A stretch of 64,000 nt of DNA from JAHDVS01 sp964370985 (GCA_964370985.1 CAYJLE010000013.1:1-64000), one strand, 5' to 3'; numbered from the stretch's first letter, positions 8,623 through 17,275 are shown. Numbers and translations are program-made. The notes: generated by a model from the sequence alone, not told the origin.

Positions 8623-9513
8623 TCAACGCCCCCGGCGGAAGTGCTCGTAGCCGGCGGCCTCGACCGGGATTCCCCCGCGCAGGAGAGTGACGCCCGACCC
8701 CTCGAGGCAGCGGCCGACCCACGGGTACGGGAGCCGCGCGGCGTCGGCCGGCGCGAGCGCGGCCAGGAGCTCGTAGTCCTCGCCCATCGTCCAGAACGGC
8801 TCTGGGCCGACCTCCCCGATCCGCGGGGCAAGCGGGAGCCGGTCGACGTCGATCTCGACGGCGCAGCCCGACCGCTCCGCCACGTGGGCGGCGTCGCCCG
8901 CGATCCCGTCCGAGATGTCGATCAGGGCGTGGGCCACCGGGGCGAGCGAGCGCGCCGCATCGAGCCGGAACGGCGGGCGCCGGTGCAGCGCGACGAGCTC
9001 GTCGAAGCCGGCGAGTCCCCGCTCGAGCGCGGCCAGCCCCGCGGCGGGGCCCCCGAGCGGGCCCGTCACGACCAGCACGTCGCCCGGAAGCGCCCCGGCA
9101 CGGCCGGGGACGCGGGCGCTGCGGCCGAGCGCGGTCACGCTCAGGTACGCGCGGTCGCCTCCGGTGGTGTCGCCGCCACGGATCGGCACGCCCGGCTCGT
9201 TCAGGCCCGCGTACAGCTCGAGCACGTCCGCGACCTCCGTCGAGGCGGGAAGGGCGAGCGACACGATCAGCGCGGTCGGCTCGGCCCCCGCCGCGGCCAG
9301 GTCGCTCAGGTTGACCGCGGCCGCCCGGTAGCCGAGGTCGCGCCAGCTCGTCCAGTCGAGGCGGAAGTGGACACCCTCGACGAGCGCGTCCTGCGTCACG
9401 ATCAGGCCGTCCTCGAGCACGGCGGTGTCGTCGCCGATCTCCTCCGCGAGGCCGCGTCGGGCGAGCTCGCGCAGGAGCCCGAACTCGCCGAGGTCAGAGA
9501 GCCGCGAGCCCAA
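8623..9513 (-). CDS. thiL: Thiamine-monophosphate kinase
   Basis: ThiL phosphorylates thiamine monophosphate to the active cofactor thiamine diphosphate. The protein (296 residues) shows the PurM/ThiL metal-site motifs: an N-terminal GEFGLL, IGDDTAVL, the DALVEGVHF box, LSDLAAAGAEP and DISDGIAGD. The best start is TTG at 9513, which gives a normal short N-terminus before GEFGLL but overlaps thiD by 20 bases. No TPP riboswitch was found near the thiD-thiL pair. Confidence 0.88.
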   Translation of the reverse strand: MGSRLSDLGEFGLLRELARRGLAEEIGDDTAVLEDGLIVTQDALVEGVHFRLDWTSWRDLGYRAAAVNLSDLAAAGAEPTALIVSLALPASTEVADVLELYAGLNEPGVPIRGGDTTGGDRAYLSVTALGRSARVPGRAGALPGDVLVVTGPLGGPAAGLAALERGLAGFDELVALHRRPPFRLDAARSLAPVAHALIDISDGIAGDAAHVAERSGCAVEIDVDRLPLAPRIGEVGPEPFWTMGEDYELLAALAPADAARLPYPWVGRCLEGSGVTLLRGGIPVEAAGYEHFRRGR

Positions 9514-10279
9514 AGACGTCCACCGGGCCGTTGCCGGAGCCGATCTCGGAGAGCCCGTGCAACACCGCCCGCGAGGCGACGTCCGCGGCCGTGCGGACCG
9601 CCTCCTCCAGCCCGGCGCCACGCGCGAGGGAGGCGGCGAGCGCCGCCGAGTGCGTGCAGCCGGAGCCGTGCGTGGCGACTTCCGGGTAGCGGGGCACGGG
9701 GATCGCGACGTGGCGACGCCCGTCGAAGAGCCAGTCGACCGGCTCCGCGCCGTGGCCGCCGGTGACGACGACGGCGGGGGCGCCGAGGGCGTGGATCGCC
9801 TCGGCGAGCGCATCGCGATCCACGTCGTCGGCGTAGGGAACGCCCGCCAGCGCGCACGCCTCGTTCAGGTTCGGCGTCACGACGGTCGCGAGCGGGAACA
9901 GGCGCTCCACCAACACCGCGGCCGCGTCCTCGCGCAGGAGGCGGGCACCGGAGCTCGAGATCATCACAGGGTCGACGACGAGCGGGACAGGATGCGCCGC
10001 GAGAAAGTCGGCGACCTCCCGCACGACCGTCGCGCTGAACAGCATCCCCGTCTTGGCGGCATCGACCCCGATGTCCTCGAAGACCGCCTCGAGCTGGGCG
10101 CGGACGAACTCCGGGGGCACCTCGTGGATCGCGCTCACGCCACGCGTGTTCTGCGCGGTCAGCGCGACGATCGCGCTCGTGCCGTGGCAGCCGAGACGCG
10201 CGAACGCCTTCAGGTCGGCCTGGATCCCGGCCCCGCCGCCGGAGTCCGAGCCCGCGATCGTGAGGCAGCGGGGAACCAC
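9494..10279 (-). CDS. thiD: Hydroxymethylpyrimidine (phosphate) kinase
   Basis: ThiD phosphorylates hydroxymethylpyrimidine and its monophosphate for thiamine synthesis. The 261-residue ribokinase-fold protein has the family opening LTIAGSDSGGGAGIQADLK, the middle motif VVDPVMISSSG, and the anion-hole/catalytic motif HGSGCTHSAALAA. The GTG at 10279 sits 8 bases after a TAGCCT -10 element, which favours it over longer starts. thiL follows in an overlapping arrangement, so both would be made from one leaderless mRNA. Confidence 0.9.
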   Translation of the reverse strand: MVPRCLTIAGSDSGGGAGIQADLKAFARLGCHGTSAIVALTAQNTRGVSAIHEVPPEFVRAQLEAVFEDIGVDAAKTGMLFSATVVREVADFLAAHPVPLVVDPVMISSSGARLLREDAAAVLVERLFPLATVVTPNLNEACALAGVPYADDVDRDALAEAIHALGAPAVVVTGGHGAEPVDWLFDGRRHVAIPVPRYPEVATHGSGCTHSAALAASLARGAGLEEAVRTAADVASRAVLHGLSEIGSGNGPVDVFGLAAL

Positions 10280-10287
10280 GTGCCGGA

Positions 10288-10296
10288 GGCTAGCAT
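10288..10296. promoter_or_regulatory. Overlapping divergent -10 elements (TAGCCT on -, TAGCAT on +)
   Basis: The sequence AGGCTAGCAT contains TAGCCT on the minus strand (10288-10293) and TAGCAT on the plus strand (10291-10296), joined through a central CTAG palindrome. Each -10 is followed after 8 bases by a GTG start (thiD at 10279, helicase at 10305). Both genes would be leaderless, and only one polymerase could occupy the site at a time. Confidence 0.55.
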
Positions 10297-10304
10297 CGGT
10301 TCCC

Positions 10305-12590
10305 GTGGCTGCAGAACGCCCGTGGGTTCGGCTGCTCGCGGGCGAGGAGCTCGCGCACCTCGGGCGAGTCCCGGCCGCGGACCCGCGCACCGTACCCCTG
10401 CCCGGCGATCTCCACCCCGCCGTTCGCGACGCGCTGGCCGGACTCGGCATCCAGGGCCTCTACACCCACCAGGCGGACACGCTCGCCGCCGCGCGCAAGG
10501 GCGCCCACGTGATCGTCGCGACGGGGACGGCCAGCGGCAAGACGCTCGCCTTCAACCTACCCGTCCTCGATGCGCTCGCGCACGACCCCCGCTCGCGCGC
10601 GCTCTACCTCTACCCGACGAAGGCGCTTGCTCGCGACCAGGCTCGGGCCCTGGGGGCGTTCGGGCTCCCGTTCCTGCGCCCGGCGCTCTACGACGGCGAC
10701 ACCGCCCCCGAGCAGCGACGCCAGCTCCGCACGTGGGCGAACGTCCTGCTCACGAACCCCGACCTGGTGCACGTGGGCCTGCTCCCGCACCACGACCGCT
10801 TCGGCGACGTGCTTGCGAACCTCCGCTACGTGGTCGTCGACGAGGCGCACGTCTACCGCGGCGTCTTCGGCTCGCACGTCGCGAACGTCCTGCGGCGGCT
10901 GCGGCGGCTCGCTGCCGCCTACGGAGCCGCGCCGCAGTTCCTGCTCGCGTCGGCGACCGTCGCGAACCCGGGCGAGCTCGGGGAGCGGCTGACGGGGCAA
11001 CCCGTCGAGGTCGTCGACCGCGACGGCGCCCCCCGGGCGGAACGCACGGTCGCGCTGTGGAACCCGCCTCTCCTCGACCCCGCGCTCGGCCTGCGCGCGA
11101 GCGCGCTCGGCGAGGGAGCCCGCCTGCTCGCGGGGCTCGTCGAGGCGGGTCTGCGCACGATCTGCTTCGCGAAGAGCCGCCGGGCGGCGGAGCTCGTCCA
11201 CCGGTTCGCGACCGAGCGGCTCGAGCCGGGCCTCGCGCGCCGGCTGTCCCCCTACCGGGCCGGCACGACCCCGGAGCAGCGCCGCGAGATCGAGCGGCGC
11301 CTCGTCGAAGGCGAGCTGATCGGCATCGCCACGACCGACGCGCTCGAGCACGGCATCGACGTCGGTCTGCTCGACTGCGCGATCTCGGTCGGCTTCCCCG
11401 GCACGGTCGCGAGCCTGCTTCAGCAGTGGGGTCGCGCCGGGCGTCGCGACGCCGGGCTGGCCGTGCTCGTCGCGACCGATGATGCACTCGACCAGTTCTT
11501 CATGCGCGACCCGGAGGCGCTGCTCGCCCGCCGCGTCGAGGCGGCGATCCTCGACCACCGCAACCAGCGGGTGCTCGACGGGCACGTCCGTGCGGCCGCC
11601 TTCGAGGCACCGATCTCCGAGAGCGATCGCGCTTACCTCGGCGATGAAGCGCTCGAGCGGGCGGAGAGCCTGACCGCTGCGGGCGAGCTCCGGCGCACGC
11701 CGGCTGGATACGCGTGGGCGGGCACGACCTACCCGGCCGCGCGTGTCTCGCTGCGCTCCGCCGGGGCGGAGAGCGTGTCGATCGTCGAGGCCGCGAGCGG
11801 CGAGGTGCTCGGTACGGTCGACGAGGCCCGGGCGTGCACGACGGTCCACGCGGGCGCGGTGTACCTCCATCTCGGCAGCACGTTCCGGGTGCTCGAGCTC
11901 GATCTCGCTGGCCGGGTCGCGCTCGTCGAGCCGTTTGCGGGCGACTACTTCACGCAGACGAAGCGCGACGCGGAGACGGTGATCGAGCGGGTCGTGCGGG
12001 TCGTGCGGCGGCCGTGTGCCGAACTCTGCTTCGGCGAGGTGTCGGTGACCGAGCGCGTCGTCGGCTACCAGAAGCGGCTCGTCGCGAGCGGCAAGGCTTT
12101 CGAGCTCGTGAGCCTCGACCTCCCCGAGCAGGAGTTCCCGACCGAAGCGGTCTGGCTGACGCCGGGGCCGCGTCTCACCGACGCGCTCGAGGAGCGCTCG
12201 GCGCTGCTCGGCGCGCTCCACGCGGCCGAGCACGCGCTCATCTCGATGCTGCCGCTCCGCGCGATGTGCGATCGCTGGGACATCGGCGGGCTCTCGACGA
12301 ACATCCACTTCCAGACCGGGGGCCCGGCGATCTTCGTCTACGACGGCCACGCGGGGGGGATCGGGATCGCGGAGCGGGGCTTCGAGAGCTTCGACGGCTG
12401 GGTGGCGGACACGGCTGCGATGCTCGCGGGTTGCCCCTGCGAGCGCGGTTGCCCCTCGTGCGTCCAGTCGCCCAAGTGCGGCAACCTGAACGAGCCCCTC
12501 GACAAGGCCGGAGCACTCGCGCTCCTGTCCGGGCTTGTTCCGGCTACTTCGAGCGGCCGCGCCGCCAGCGCCCGAGCAGACGATCGCTGA
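10305..12590 (+). CDS. DEAD/DEAH-box helicase with DUF1998 zinc domain (MrfA/YprA/Hrq1-like)
   Basis: This 761-residue superfamily 2 helicase has Walker A ATGTASGKT near residue 72, the DEAH motif VVDEAHVYRG, motif III LASATV, and a helicase C domain ending in QQWGRAGRR. The C-terminal DUF1998 region carries a cysteine cluster CPCERGCPSC followed by KCGN, the zinc/iron-binding signature of MrfA and Hrq1-like repair helicases that act on DNA damage such as mitomycin adducts. The GTG start follows a TAGCAT -10 by 8 bases. Its 3' end overlaps the convergent LapA-like gene by 47 bases. Confidence 0.88.
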   Translation: MAAERPWVRLLAGEELAHLGRVPAADPRTVPLPGDLHPAVRDALAGLGIQGLYTHQADTLAAARKGAHVIVATGTASGKTLAFNLPVLDALAHDPRSRALYLYPTKALARDQARALGAFGLPFLRPALYDGDTAPEQRRQLRTWANVLLTNPDLVHVGLLPHHDRFGDVLANLRYVVVDEAHVYRGVFGSHVANVLRRLRRLAAAYGAAPQFLLASATVANPGELGERLTGQPVEVVDRDGAPRAERTVALWNPPLLDPALGLRASALGEGARLLAGLVEAGLRTICFAKSRRAAELVHRFATERLEPGLARRLSPYRAGTTPEQRREIERRLVEGELIGIATTDALEHGIDVGLLDCAISVGFPGTVASLLQQWGRAGRRDAGLAVLVATDDALDQFFMRDPEALLARRVEAAILDHRNQRVLDGHVRAAAFEAPISESDRAYLGDEALERAESLTAAGELRRTPAGYAWAGTTYPAARVSLRSAGAESVSIVEAASGEVLGTVDEARACTTVHAGAVYLHLGSTFRVLELDLAGRVALVEPFAGDYFTQTKRDAETVIERVVRVVRRPCAELCFGEVSVTERVVGYQKRLVASGKAFELVSLDLPEQEFPTEAVWLTPGPRLTDALEERSALLGALHAAEHALISMLPLRAMCDRWDIGGLSTNIHFQTGGPAIFVYDGHAGGIGIAERGFESFDGWVADTAAMLAGCPCERGCPSCVQSPKCGNLNEPLDKAGALALLSGLVPATSSGRAASARADDR

Positions 12591-12780
12591 GACCGCCGAG
12601 CAATGCGGCGAGCGCGATCACGTAGATCAGGCGGGACTCGCGCTCGGTCACCCACCAGTCGATCGTGACCCTCTGGCGATTGTCGAGGGCAAACCAGACC
12701 ACGCCCGCAACGAGCAGCACGGCGACCAGAACGCGCAGGCTCGGGATCCGGCGGCCACTGTCCTGGGTCGAGCCTTCCAT
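12544..12780 (-). CDS. Small LapA-domain (DUF1049) membrane protein
   Basis: A 78-residue protein with two hydrophobic segments separated by the polar stretch DNRQRVTIDWW, the pattern of LapA/YciS small inner-membrane proteins, and a basic C-terminus. The ATG at 12780 has a strong AAAGGAG site six bases upstream, better than an in-frame start at 12810. It is the last gene after the dehydrogenase and eRF1-like gene on this strand. Its function in actinobacteria is unknown; in enteric relatives LapA is linked to envelope assembly. Confidence 0.75.
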   Translation of the reverse strand: MEGSTQDSGRRIPSLRVLVAVLLVAGVVWFALDNRQRVTIDWWVTERESRLIYVIALAALLGGLSDRLLGRWRRGRSK

Positions 12781-12806
12781 GTCCACTCCTTTCGGTCCCG
12801 CCACGC

Positions 12807-13994
12807 TCACCAGCGGAGGAGCGCCGCGACACCGTCGGGCGTCCCGAGCAGCTCCGCCGACCCGTCCACGGGCACGACTCGCGCCCCGGTCGCAAGCGCC
12901 CGCTCGATCATGCGCTCGGCGAGGCGAGGTTCGAGACGCAGCTCCTCCTTCCCGACCCCGGGCGGCAGGACACCGGCTGAAAAGAGGCGGCCGTCGGGCG
13001 CAACCGACCCGTTGTAGACGGCCTCCTCGTCGAGAACGAGGGTGGCGACCCGACTCTCGTTCAGGGCCGCCAGGGTGCCGGGCAGCCCCTCCACCGCCTC
13101 GGCTCCCGCCTCCCGCACGCGCGCCGCGAGCGCACGCAACCTGACCTGCCGGGCGGCGTCGAGCTCCTCAACGAACGCCTCGATGACGGCGGTCGCGTCC
13201 CCGCCGACCGTCCGCGGGGAGGTCTCGACCGCATGCCCGGCGCCCTCGAGCGCCGCGGCGAGCGGCGCGGTCAGCCTCGGATCGCCCGCCACGAGGACAT
13301 GCTCCCAGCCCCGCGCGCGCGCGATGGCGTCCAGCTCGTGCGCGCGGGCCGCGATCGCGCGCTCCAGCACCCCGGCGAGCCGCCGCTCGAACCGGTCTCG
13401 CTGGGGCGCCGTCTGCTGGGCCCTCGCCGGGTTGCCGGCGGCCGGACCCTTCATCTCTCGCCAGTCCTCCGTCTCGGCTGCCAGCGCGAACGACTCGAGC
13501 TCGGAAGGGACTCCGAGCGCGACCTCCACAGCTCGCAGAGCCTCGCGGGAGACGGTCACGATCCCGGCGGGCCGGCCGCGTTCGAGCGCAGCGACCAGGG
13601 GGCGCACGTAGGGGCGCTCCTCGAGCACGACCCGCGTCGGCAGGGGGAGCTGGAGCACGACCGTCTCGGTCTCGCGCCCCTTCGACACGGGTGCGAACAG
13701 GGCGCGGCCACGGCCCGGCTCGCTGGCGTCGAGGAGACGCTCGCGCTCGGGCGCGGTCCGCTCGAGACAGTCGCGAAACGCCGCCCAACGCTCCCTCGAC
13801 CCTTCCTCACGGAGGCGGGCCTCGAGCGCATGCAGCTCGTTGTCGACCTCGATCGCCCAGGGGGCACGGCGCGTCGCCTGGACGCGAGGATCGACGTCCG
13901 CGATGATCGTCAGATACCCGACGGGATCGGTGCGGGCGGCCAGCTCGGCCAGGAACGTGCCGTCGAGCCGGGCGCCGGAACCCTCGCCTCGCAT
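12807..13994 (-). CDS. Vms1/eRF1-like (baeRF family) protein
   Basis: The 395-residue protein resembles bacterial archaeo-eukaryotic-type release factor homologues. The N-terminal half is variable and charged. The region around residues 190-250 (ending QQTAPQRDRFERRLA) corresponds to the eRF1 central domain, where a Gln-containing loop would reach the peptidyl-tRNA bond, and the last 120 residues have the eRF1/Pelota C-terminal pattern (NESRVATLVLDEE). A role in releasing chains from stalled ribosomes is proposed for the family and is inference here. The ATG has an AAGGGAGG site upstream. It lies 50 bases downstream of the dehydrogenase gene and 26 bases before the LapA-like gene. Confidence 0.65.
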   Translation of the reverse strand: MRGEGSGARLDGTFLAELAARTDPVGYLTIIADVDPRVQATRRAPWAIEVDNELHALEARLREEGSRERWAAFRDCLERTAPERERLLDASEPGRGRALFAPVSKGRETETVVLQLPLPTRVVLEERPYVRPLVAALERGRPAGIVTVSREALRAVEVALGVPSELESFALAAETEDWREMKGPAAGNPARAQQTAPQRDRFERRLAGVLERAIAARAHELDAIARARGWEHVLVAGDPRLTAPLAAALEGAGHAVETSPRTVGGDATAVIEAFVEELDAARQVRLRALAARVREAGAEAVEGLPGTLAALNESRVATLVLDEEAVYNGSVAPDGRLFSAGVLPPGVGKEELRLEPRLAERMIERALATGARVVPVDGSAELLGTPDGVAALLRW

Positions 13995-14044
13995 CTACGC
14001 GCCTCCCTTCGCCGCGTGGCCGAAACCGGTCGCGCGCCGCAAGC

Positions 14045-15220
14045 CTACTCGGCGCGCGACCCGATCGCGAGAGCCCGGCGAAACGCGGTCGCGACGTCCT
14101 CCGCCGTCCACGGTCCCGGCTCGACCGGGATCCAGGCCGCGAGCGCGGCCTCGACGAGCCCGGGCACATCCGCCTCGGTCACACCCACCCCGGCAAGTGT
14201 CGGAAAGTCGACCAGCGAGAGCAGCGCTCGCACCGCCCGCACGGCGCGGGAGCCGTCCGGCCGTTCGCCGGGGCCGGCCCCGAGCGCATCGCCGATCCGC
14301 TCGAAGCGCTCCGGCACGAACGAGCGGTCGTGCTCCATCGACTCCGCCAGCACGAGACCCACGGAAAGCCCGTGCGGGAGACCGTGTCTCGCACCGAGCG
14401 CATGCGCGAGCGAGTGCTCCGTACCGACCTCCGAGACGTTCATCGCGAGCCCGGCGAGCAGGCTCGCACACGCCATCTGCGACCGTGCGCCCGCGTCAGC
14501 GGGATCGTTGCTGACGGCGGGGAGAGCCCCGGCGGCGAGCCGAGCTGCCTCGAGTCCGAGAGCCTCACCGACGGGGGTGCGCACACGGACGACCGAGGCG
14601 GCGAGCCCCTGCGCCAGAGCATCGACTCCGCCGTAGAGCGTCGGCGCTCGCGGCAGACCGTACGTGAGTTCCGGATCGACGATGGCCGCGTCGGGACGAT
14701 TGAACGGGCTCGGTGCCGCCACCTTCCGACCGGCTTCACCGTCGATCGCCACAATCCCGCCGGTGACCTCGCTGCCGGTCCCGGACGTGGTCGGCACCGC
14801 CACCAGCGGCACGCGCTGCGGACCGATCGGGTCAGCCGGCCCCGGCCAGGCGAACCGTCGGAAGGGCCCGCCCTGGGTGGCGACCAGCCTGGCGCCCTTG
14901 GCCACGTCCAGGACCGACCCGCCGCCGATCGCCACCACGGCGTCGCAGCCGGAGCGGCGCAGAACGTCGCCAGCCTCGTCGATTCGCTCGACCGTGGGCT
15001 CGCCCGGCCCGGCGTGCGCCACGACGACGGCGCCGGTGCCGGCCTCGAGCGCCTCGAGCGCGGAGCGCACCGGCGCGAGCGACGCCACCTGCGCATCGAC
15101 GAACGCGAAGACGCGGTGCCCGGCAAGCGCCGAGACCACTGCTGCAAGCTCCCGTACGGCGCCGCAGCCGAAGGTGATCCGCACGGGCAGGTGATTCGCG
15201 AACGGCGCTATCGCCTCCAC
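14045..15220 (-). CDS. Iron-type (group III) alcohol dehydrogenase family protein
   Basis: The 391-residue protein has the Rossmann-like N-terminal domain with GGGSVLDVAKG and the PTTSGTGSEVT signature, and an all-helical metal domain. Of the four usual ligands, Asp200, His273 and His283 (the latter in LPHG) are present, but the second position in the D-x3-H motif reads DALAQ, so Gln204 replaces His. Activity may therefore be altered or use another metal. The substrate is unknown. The GTG start lies 9 bases after a TAGAGT -10 at 15230-15235. Confidence 0.8.
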   Translation of the reverse strand: MEAIAPFANHLPVRITFGCGAVRELAAVVSALAGHRVFAFVDAQVASLAPVRSALEALEAGTGAVVVAHAGPGEPTVERIDEAGDVLRRSGCDAVVAIGGGSVLDVAKGARLVATQGGPFRRFAWPGPADPIGPQRVPLVAVPTTSGTGSEVTGGIVAIDGEAGRKVAAPSPFNRPDAAIVDPELTYGLPRAPTLYGGVDALAQGLAASVVRVRTPVGEALGLEAARLAAGALPAVSNDPADAGARSQMACASLLAGLAMNVSEVGTEHSLAHALGARHGLPHGLSVGLVLAESMEHDRSFVPERFERIGDALGAGPGERPDGSRAVRAVRALLSLVDFPTLAGVGVTEADVPGLVEAALAAWIPVEPGPWTAEDVATAFRRALAIGSRAE

Positions 15221-15229
15221 GGGCCCGGG

Positions 15230-15256
15230 ACTCTACAGGCGGGGCTCGGATACCGT
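15230..15256. promoter_or_regulatory. Divergent promoter region between dehydrogenase and glutamine synthetase homologue
   Basis: On the minus strand TAGAGT (15230-15235) ends 9 bases before the dehydrogenase GTG. On the plus strand a weaker TACCGT (15251-15256) lies just upstream of the synthetase start. Unlike other divergent pairs in the window, the two -10 elements are separate. Confidence 0.35.
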
Positions 15257-15265
15257 TTCGTCGTG

Positions 15266-16624
15266 ATGGCGGGCGAGGCAATCGGGATGCTCGGTATCGA
15301 CGATCTGGAGGGACAGGTCGACACGGTCGTCGTCGCCGCAACGGACAGCCAGGGCCGGCTGTTCGGGCGGCGCCTTCCCGCCGAGCGCTTCTCCGCGGCG
15401 ACGCGGCTCACGGCCTGCTCGGTCAATCTCGCGTGGGACATCACGCAGTCGCCACCGCTCGACGCACCGATTGCGGGCCCGCATACGGGTTGGCATGACG
15501 TCGCGCTGGTGCCCGATCTCGCCACTTTGCGCCGCGCGGCCTGGCTCCCACGAACGGCGATCTGCCTCGCCGACATCGTCGAGACCCGAGCCGGCGCTGC
15601 GCTCGAGGTCTGCCCTCGCGGGCTGCTCGCGCGTCAGGTCGCGGCTCTCGCCGGGCGCGGCTACGAGGCGCTCGCGGCGACCGAGCCCGAGCTCTACCTC
15701 TACCGTGGCAGCTACAACGACCTGCGCGCGGCCGACTACCGCGGGCTCACGCCGACCACGCTGACGCGCGGCGACTGCACGATCCAGCACGGTGACGCGC
15801 ACCACGAGCTCCTCGACCGCGCGACGCGCACGCTCGAGCACTCCGGCGTCCCCGTCGAGGCCGTGCAGGGCGAGTGGGGCCTCGGGCAGTGGGAGGTGAC
15901 CCTTCGCCACTCGGACCCACTCGCCGCGGCCGATCGCCACGCGCTGCTGAAACTCGCCCTACGCCGGCTCGCCGCCGACGCCGGCCTGGCGGTGACGTTC
16001 ATGGCGCTCCCCGAAGACGGCGCCGTCGGCTCCTCCTGCCACATCCACCTCTCGCTCATCTCGAAGGACGGCTCGCCCGCGTTTCCCGACCCCGCCCGGG
16101 AGCACGGCATGAGCGCGACCATGCGCCACGCGATCGGGGGCGTCCTCCGCCACCTCGACGAGGCGATGGTTTTCTACGCGCCCACCGTCAACTCCTACAG
16201 ACGCACGCTCCGTGAGGACTTCGCCGGCTTCGGGCGCACCTGGGGCGTCGACAATCGCACCGTCTCCTGCCGTGTCGTCGGGGACACGTCCTCGACCCTG
16301 AGGCTCGAGTTGCGCGTGCCGGGCGCGGACGCCAACCCCTATCTGGTGCTCGCTGCCCTGATCGCGTCGATCGTCTCCGGGCTCGACGAGCTGATCGACC
16401 CGGGGCCGCCGGTCGTCGGCGACGCCTACGCGCTCGAGCTCGCCGGCGACCTGCCTCGAGACCTGCTCACGGCGAGCGAGCGGCTCCTGACCAGCTCGTG
16501 GGCGGCCTCCGCGTTCGGAGCTGCCGCAACGGGGCACTACGCCCGGATGGCGCGCCGTGAGTGGAACGAGTTCGCCGGTTCGGTGACCGACTGGGAGCGG
16601 CGGCGCTACTTCGAGCTGATCTGA
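15266..16624 (+). CDS. Glutamine synthetase family protein
   Basis: At 452 residues this is a GlnA-fold ATP-dependent ligase. Visible landmarks are the metal/ATP segment EWGLGQWEVTLRHSDPL, TFMALPEDGAVGSSCHIHLSL (equivalent to the GSGMHxHxS loop) and NRTVSCRVVG near the substrate pocket. The divergence from housekeeping GlnA and the lack of the adenylylation-loop tyrosine context suggest a gamma-glutamyl-amine or polyamine ligase, or GlnT-like enzyme. The start is ATG at 15266 (GTG at 15263 is also possible). Its end overlaps the convergent LOG-like gene by 19 bases. Confidence 0.8.
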   Translation: MAGEAIGMLGIDDLEGQVDTVVVAATDSQGRLFGRRLPAERFSAATRLTACSVNLAWDITQSPPLDAPIAGPHTGWHDVALVPDLATLRRAAWLPRTAICLADIVETRAGAALEVCPRGLLARQVAALAGRGYEALAATEPELYLYRGSYNDLRAADYRGLTPTTLTRGDCTIQHGDAHHELLDRATRTLEHSGVPVEAVQGEWGLGQWEVTLRHSDPLAAADRHALLKLALRRLAADAGLAVTFMALPEDGAVGSSCHIHLSLISKDGSPAFPDPAREHGMSATMRHAIGGVLRHLDEAMVFYAPTVNSYRRTLREDFAGFGRTWGVDNRTVSCRVVGDTSSTLRLELRVPGADANPYLVLAALIASIVSGLDELIDPGPPVVGDAYALELAGDLPRDLLTASERLLTSSWAASAFGAAATGHYARMARREWNEFAGSVTDWERRRYFELI

Positions 16625-17100
16625 GCCGGGCCCGGTCGGTCGGCCGCGGCAAATGCGAGCGCCACCGCCTCGGCTGCGGACTCCGCCCGTACGATGCCGT
16701 CCCCCTCGAGCGCCGGCCCCGCGCCCACGACCACGACCGGTCGGCCGAGCGCCCGGGCCAGCGCGATCTCCGACGCCGTCCCCCATTCCCCGCCCACGGC
16801 GATCAGCGCGTCGCCGCTCGCCGCGACCGCGAGGTTGCGGGCGTGCCCGATCCCGGTCGCAACGGCATGCTCGATCCAGGGGTTTGCGTCACCGGTCGAC
16901 TCGCCCGGGAGAATCCCGATCGTCGTGCCGCCCGCCTCGCGCGCGCCGCGCGCGGCGGCTTCCATGACCCCGCCGAGGCCGCCGCATACCAGCACGGCGC
17001 CGCGCTCAGCGAGCAGACGCCCCACCTCCTCGGCAAGCCGGGCCAGCTCCGGGGTCACGGCCTCGCCCGCGCCCGCGACCGCGATGTGCACGGCAGCCAC
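16606..17100 (-). CDS. LOG-like / TIGR00725 family protein
   Basis: A 164-residue Rossmann-fold protein of the lysine-decarboxylase-like (LOG) superfamily. It begins with HIAVAGAGEAV, contains VCGGLGGVMEAAARGA, and has GGEWGTASEIALA where LOG enzymes have PGGxGTxxE. LOG proteins cleave cytokinin nucleotides, but this TIGR00725-type branch is of unknown function. The GTG start lies 8 bases after a minus-strand TACCAT (17109-17114). Confidence 0.75.
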   Translation of the reverse strand: MAAVHIAVAGAGEAVTPELARLAEEVGRLLAERGAVLVCGGLGGVMEAAARGAREAGGTTIGILPGESTGDANPWIEHAVATGIGHARNLAVAASGDALIAVGGEWGTASEIALARALGRPVVVVGAGPALEGDGIVRAESAAEAVALAFAAADRPGPAQISSK

Positions 17101-17108
17101 GACGCCCG

Positions 17109-17114
17109 ATGGTA
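17109..17114 (-). promoter_or_regulatory. -10 element TACCAT for the LOG-like gene
   Basis: On the minus strand TACCAT ends 8 bases before the GTG at 17100, again consistent with a leaderless transcript. A clear -35 is missing. Confidence 0.4.
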
Positions 17115-17162
17115 GAAGACGTGCCGTGCCCGCGCTCCCTGAGCGGTACGAGCAGCGGCGGG

Positions 17163-17201
17163 GCGCGGAGACGGTCGGTGGATCGCCGCGCGGAGACGGT
17201 C
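17163..17201 (+). repeat. 14-bp direct repeat, 25-bp period
   Basis: GCGCGGAGACGGTC occurs at 17163-17176 and again at 17188-17201. The repeats lie in the gap between accA and the LOG-like gene, immediately upstream of a cluster of DnaA-box-like sequences. They may be protein-binding iterons or chance copies. Confidence 0.5.
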
Positions 17202-17230
17202 ACCCGTCGTTAACGCCCTGTAAACACCAC

Positions 17231-17260
17231 GGGGGATAACCCTGTGGATCCCGTGGATAC
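17231..17260 (-). promoter_or_regulatory. Cluster of three DnaA-box-like sequences
   Basis: Read on the minus strand, three copies of a TNTCC core appear 10-12 bases apart: TTATCCCCC, GGATCCACA and GTATCCACG, each matching 7 of 9 positions of TTATCCACA. They lie in the accA/LOG gap, about 20 kb from dnaA. The same variants occur next to dnaA, which supports DnaA recognition. Confidence 0.4.
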
Positions 17261-17275
17261 TCCAAACGGGGGATC

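Noticed and set aside
8600..10310. Possible TPP riboswitch for thiD-thiL
   Set aside because: There is no leader: the thiD GTG lies 8 bases after its -10, and no CTGAGA/ACCTGA-type core is visible.
17126..17239. Small plus-strand ORF of 37 codons in the accA/LOG gap
   Set aside because: No ribosome site, no recognisable motif, and it runs through the direct repeats and DnaA-box-like DNA.
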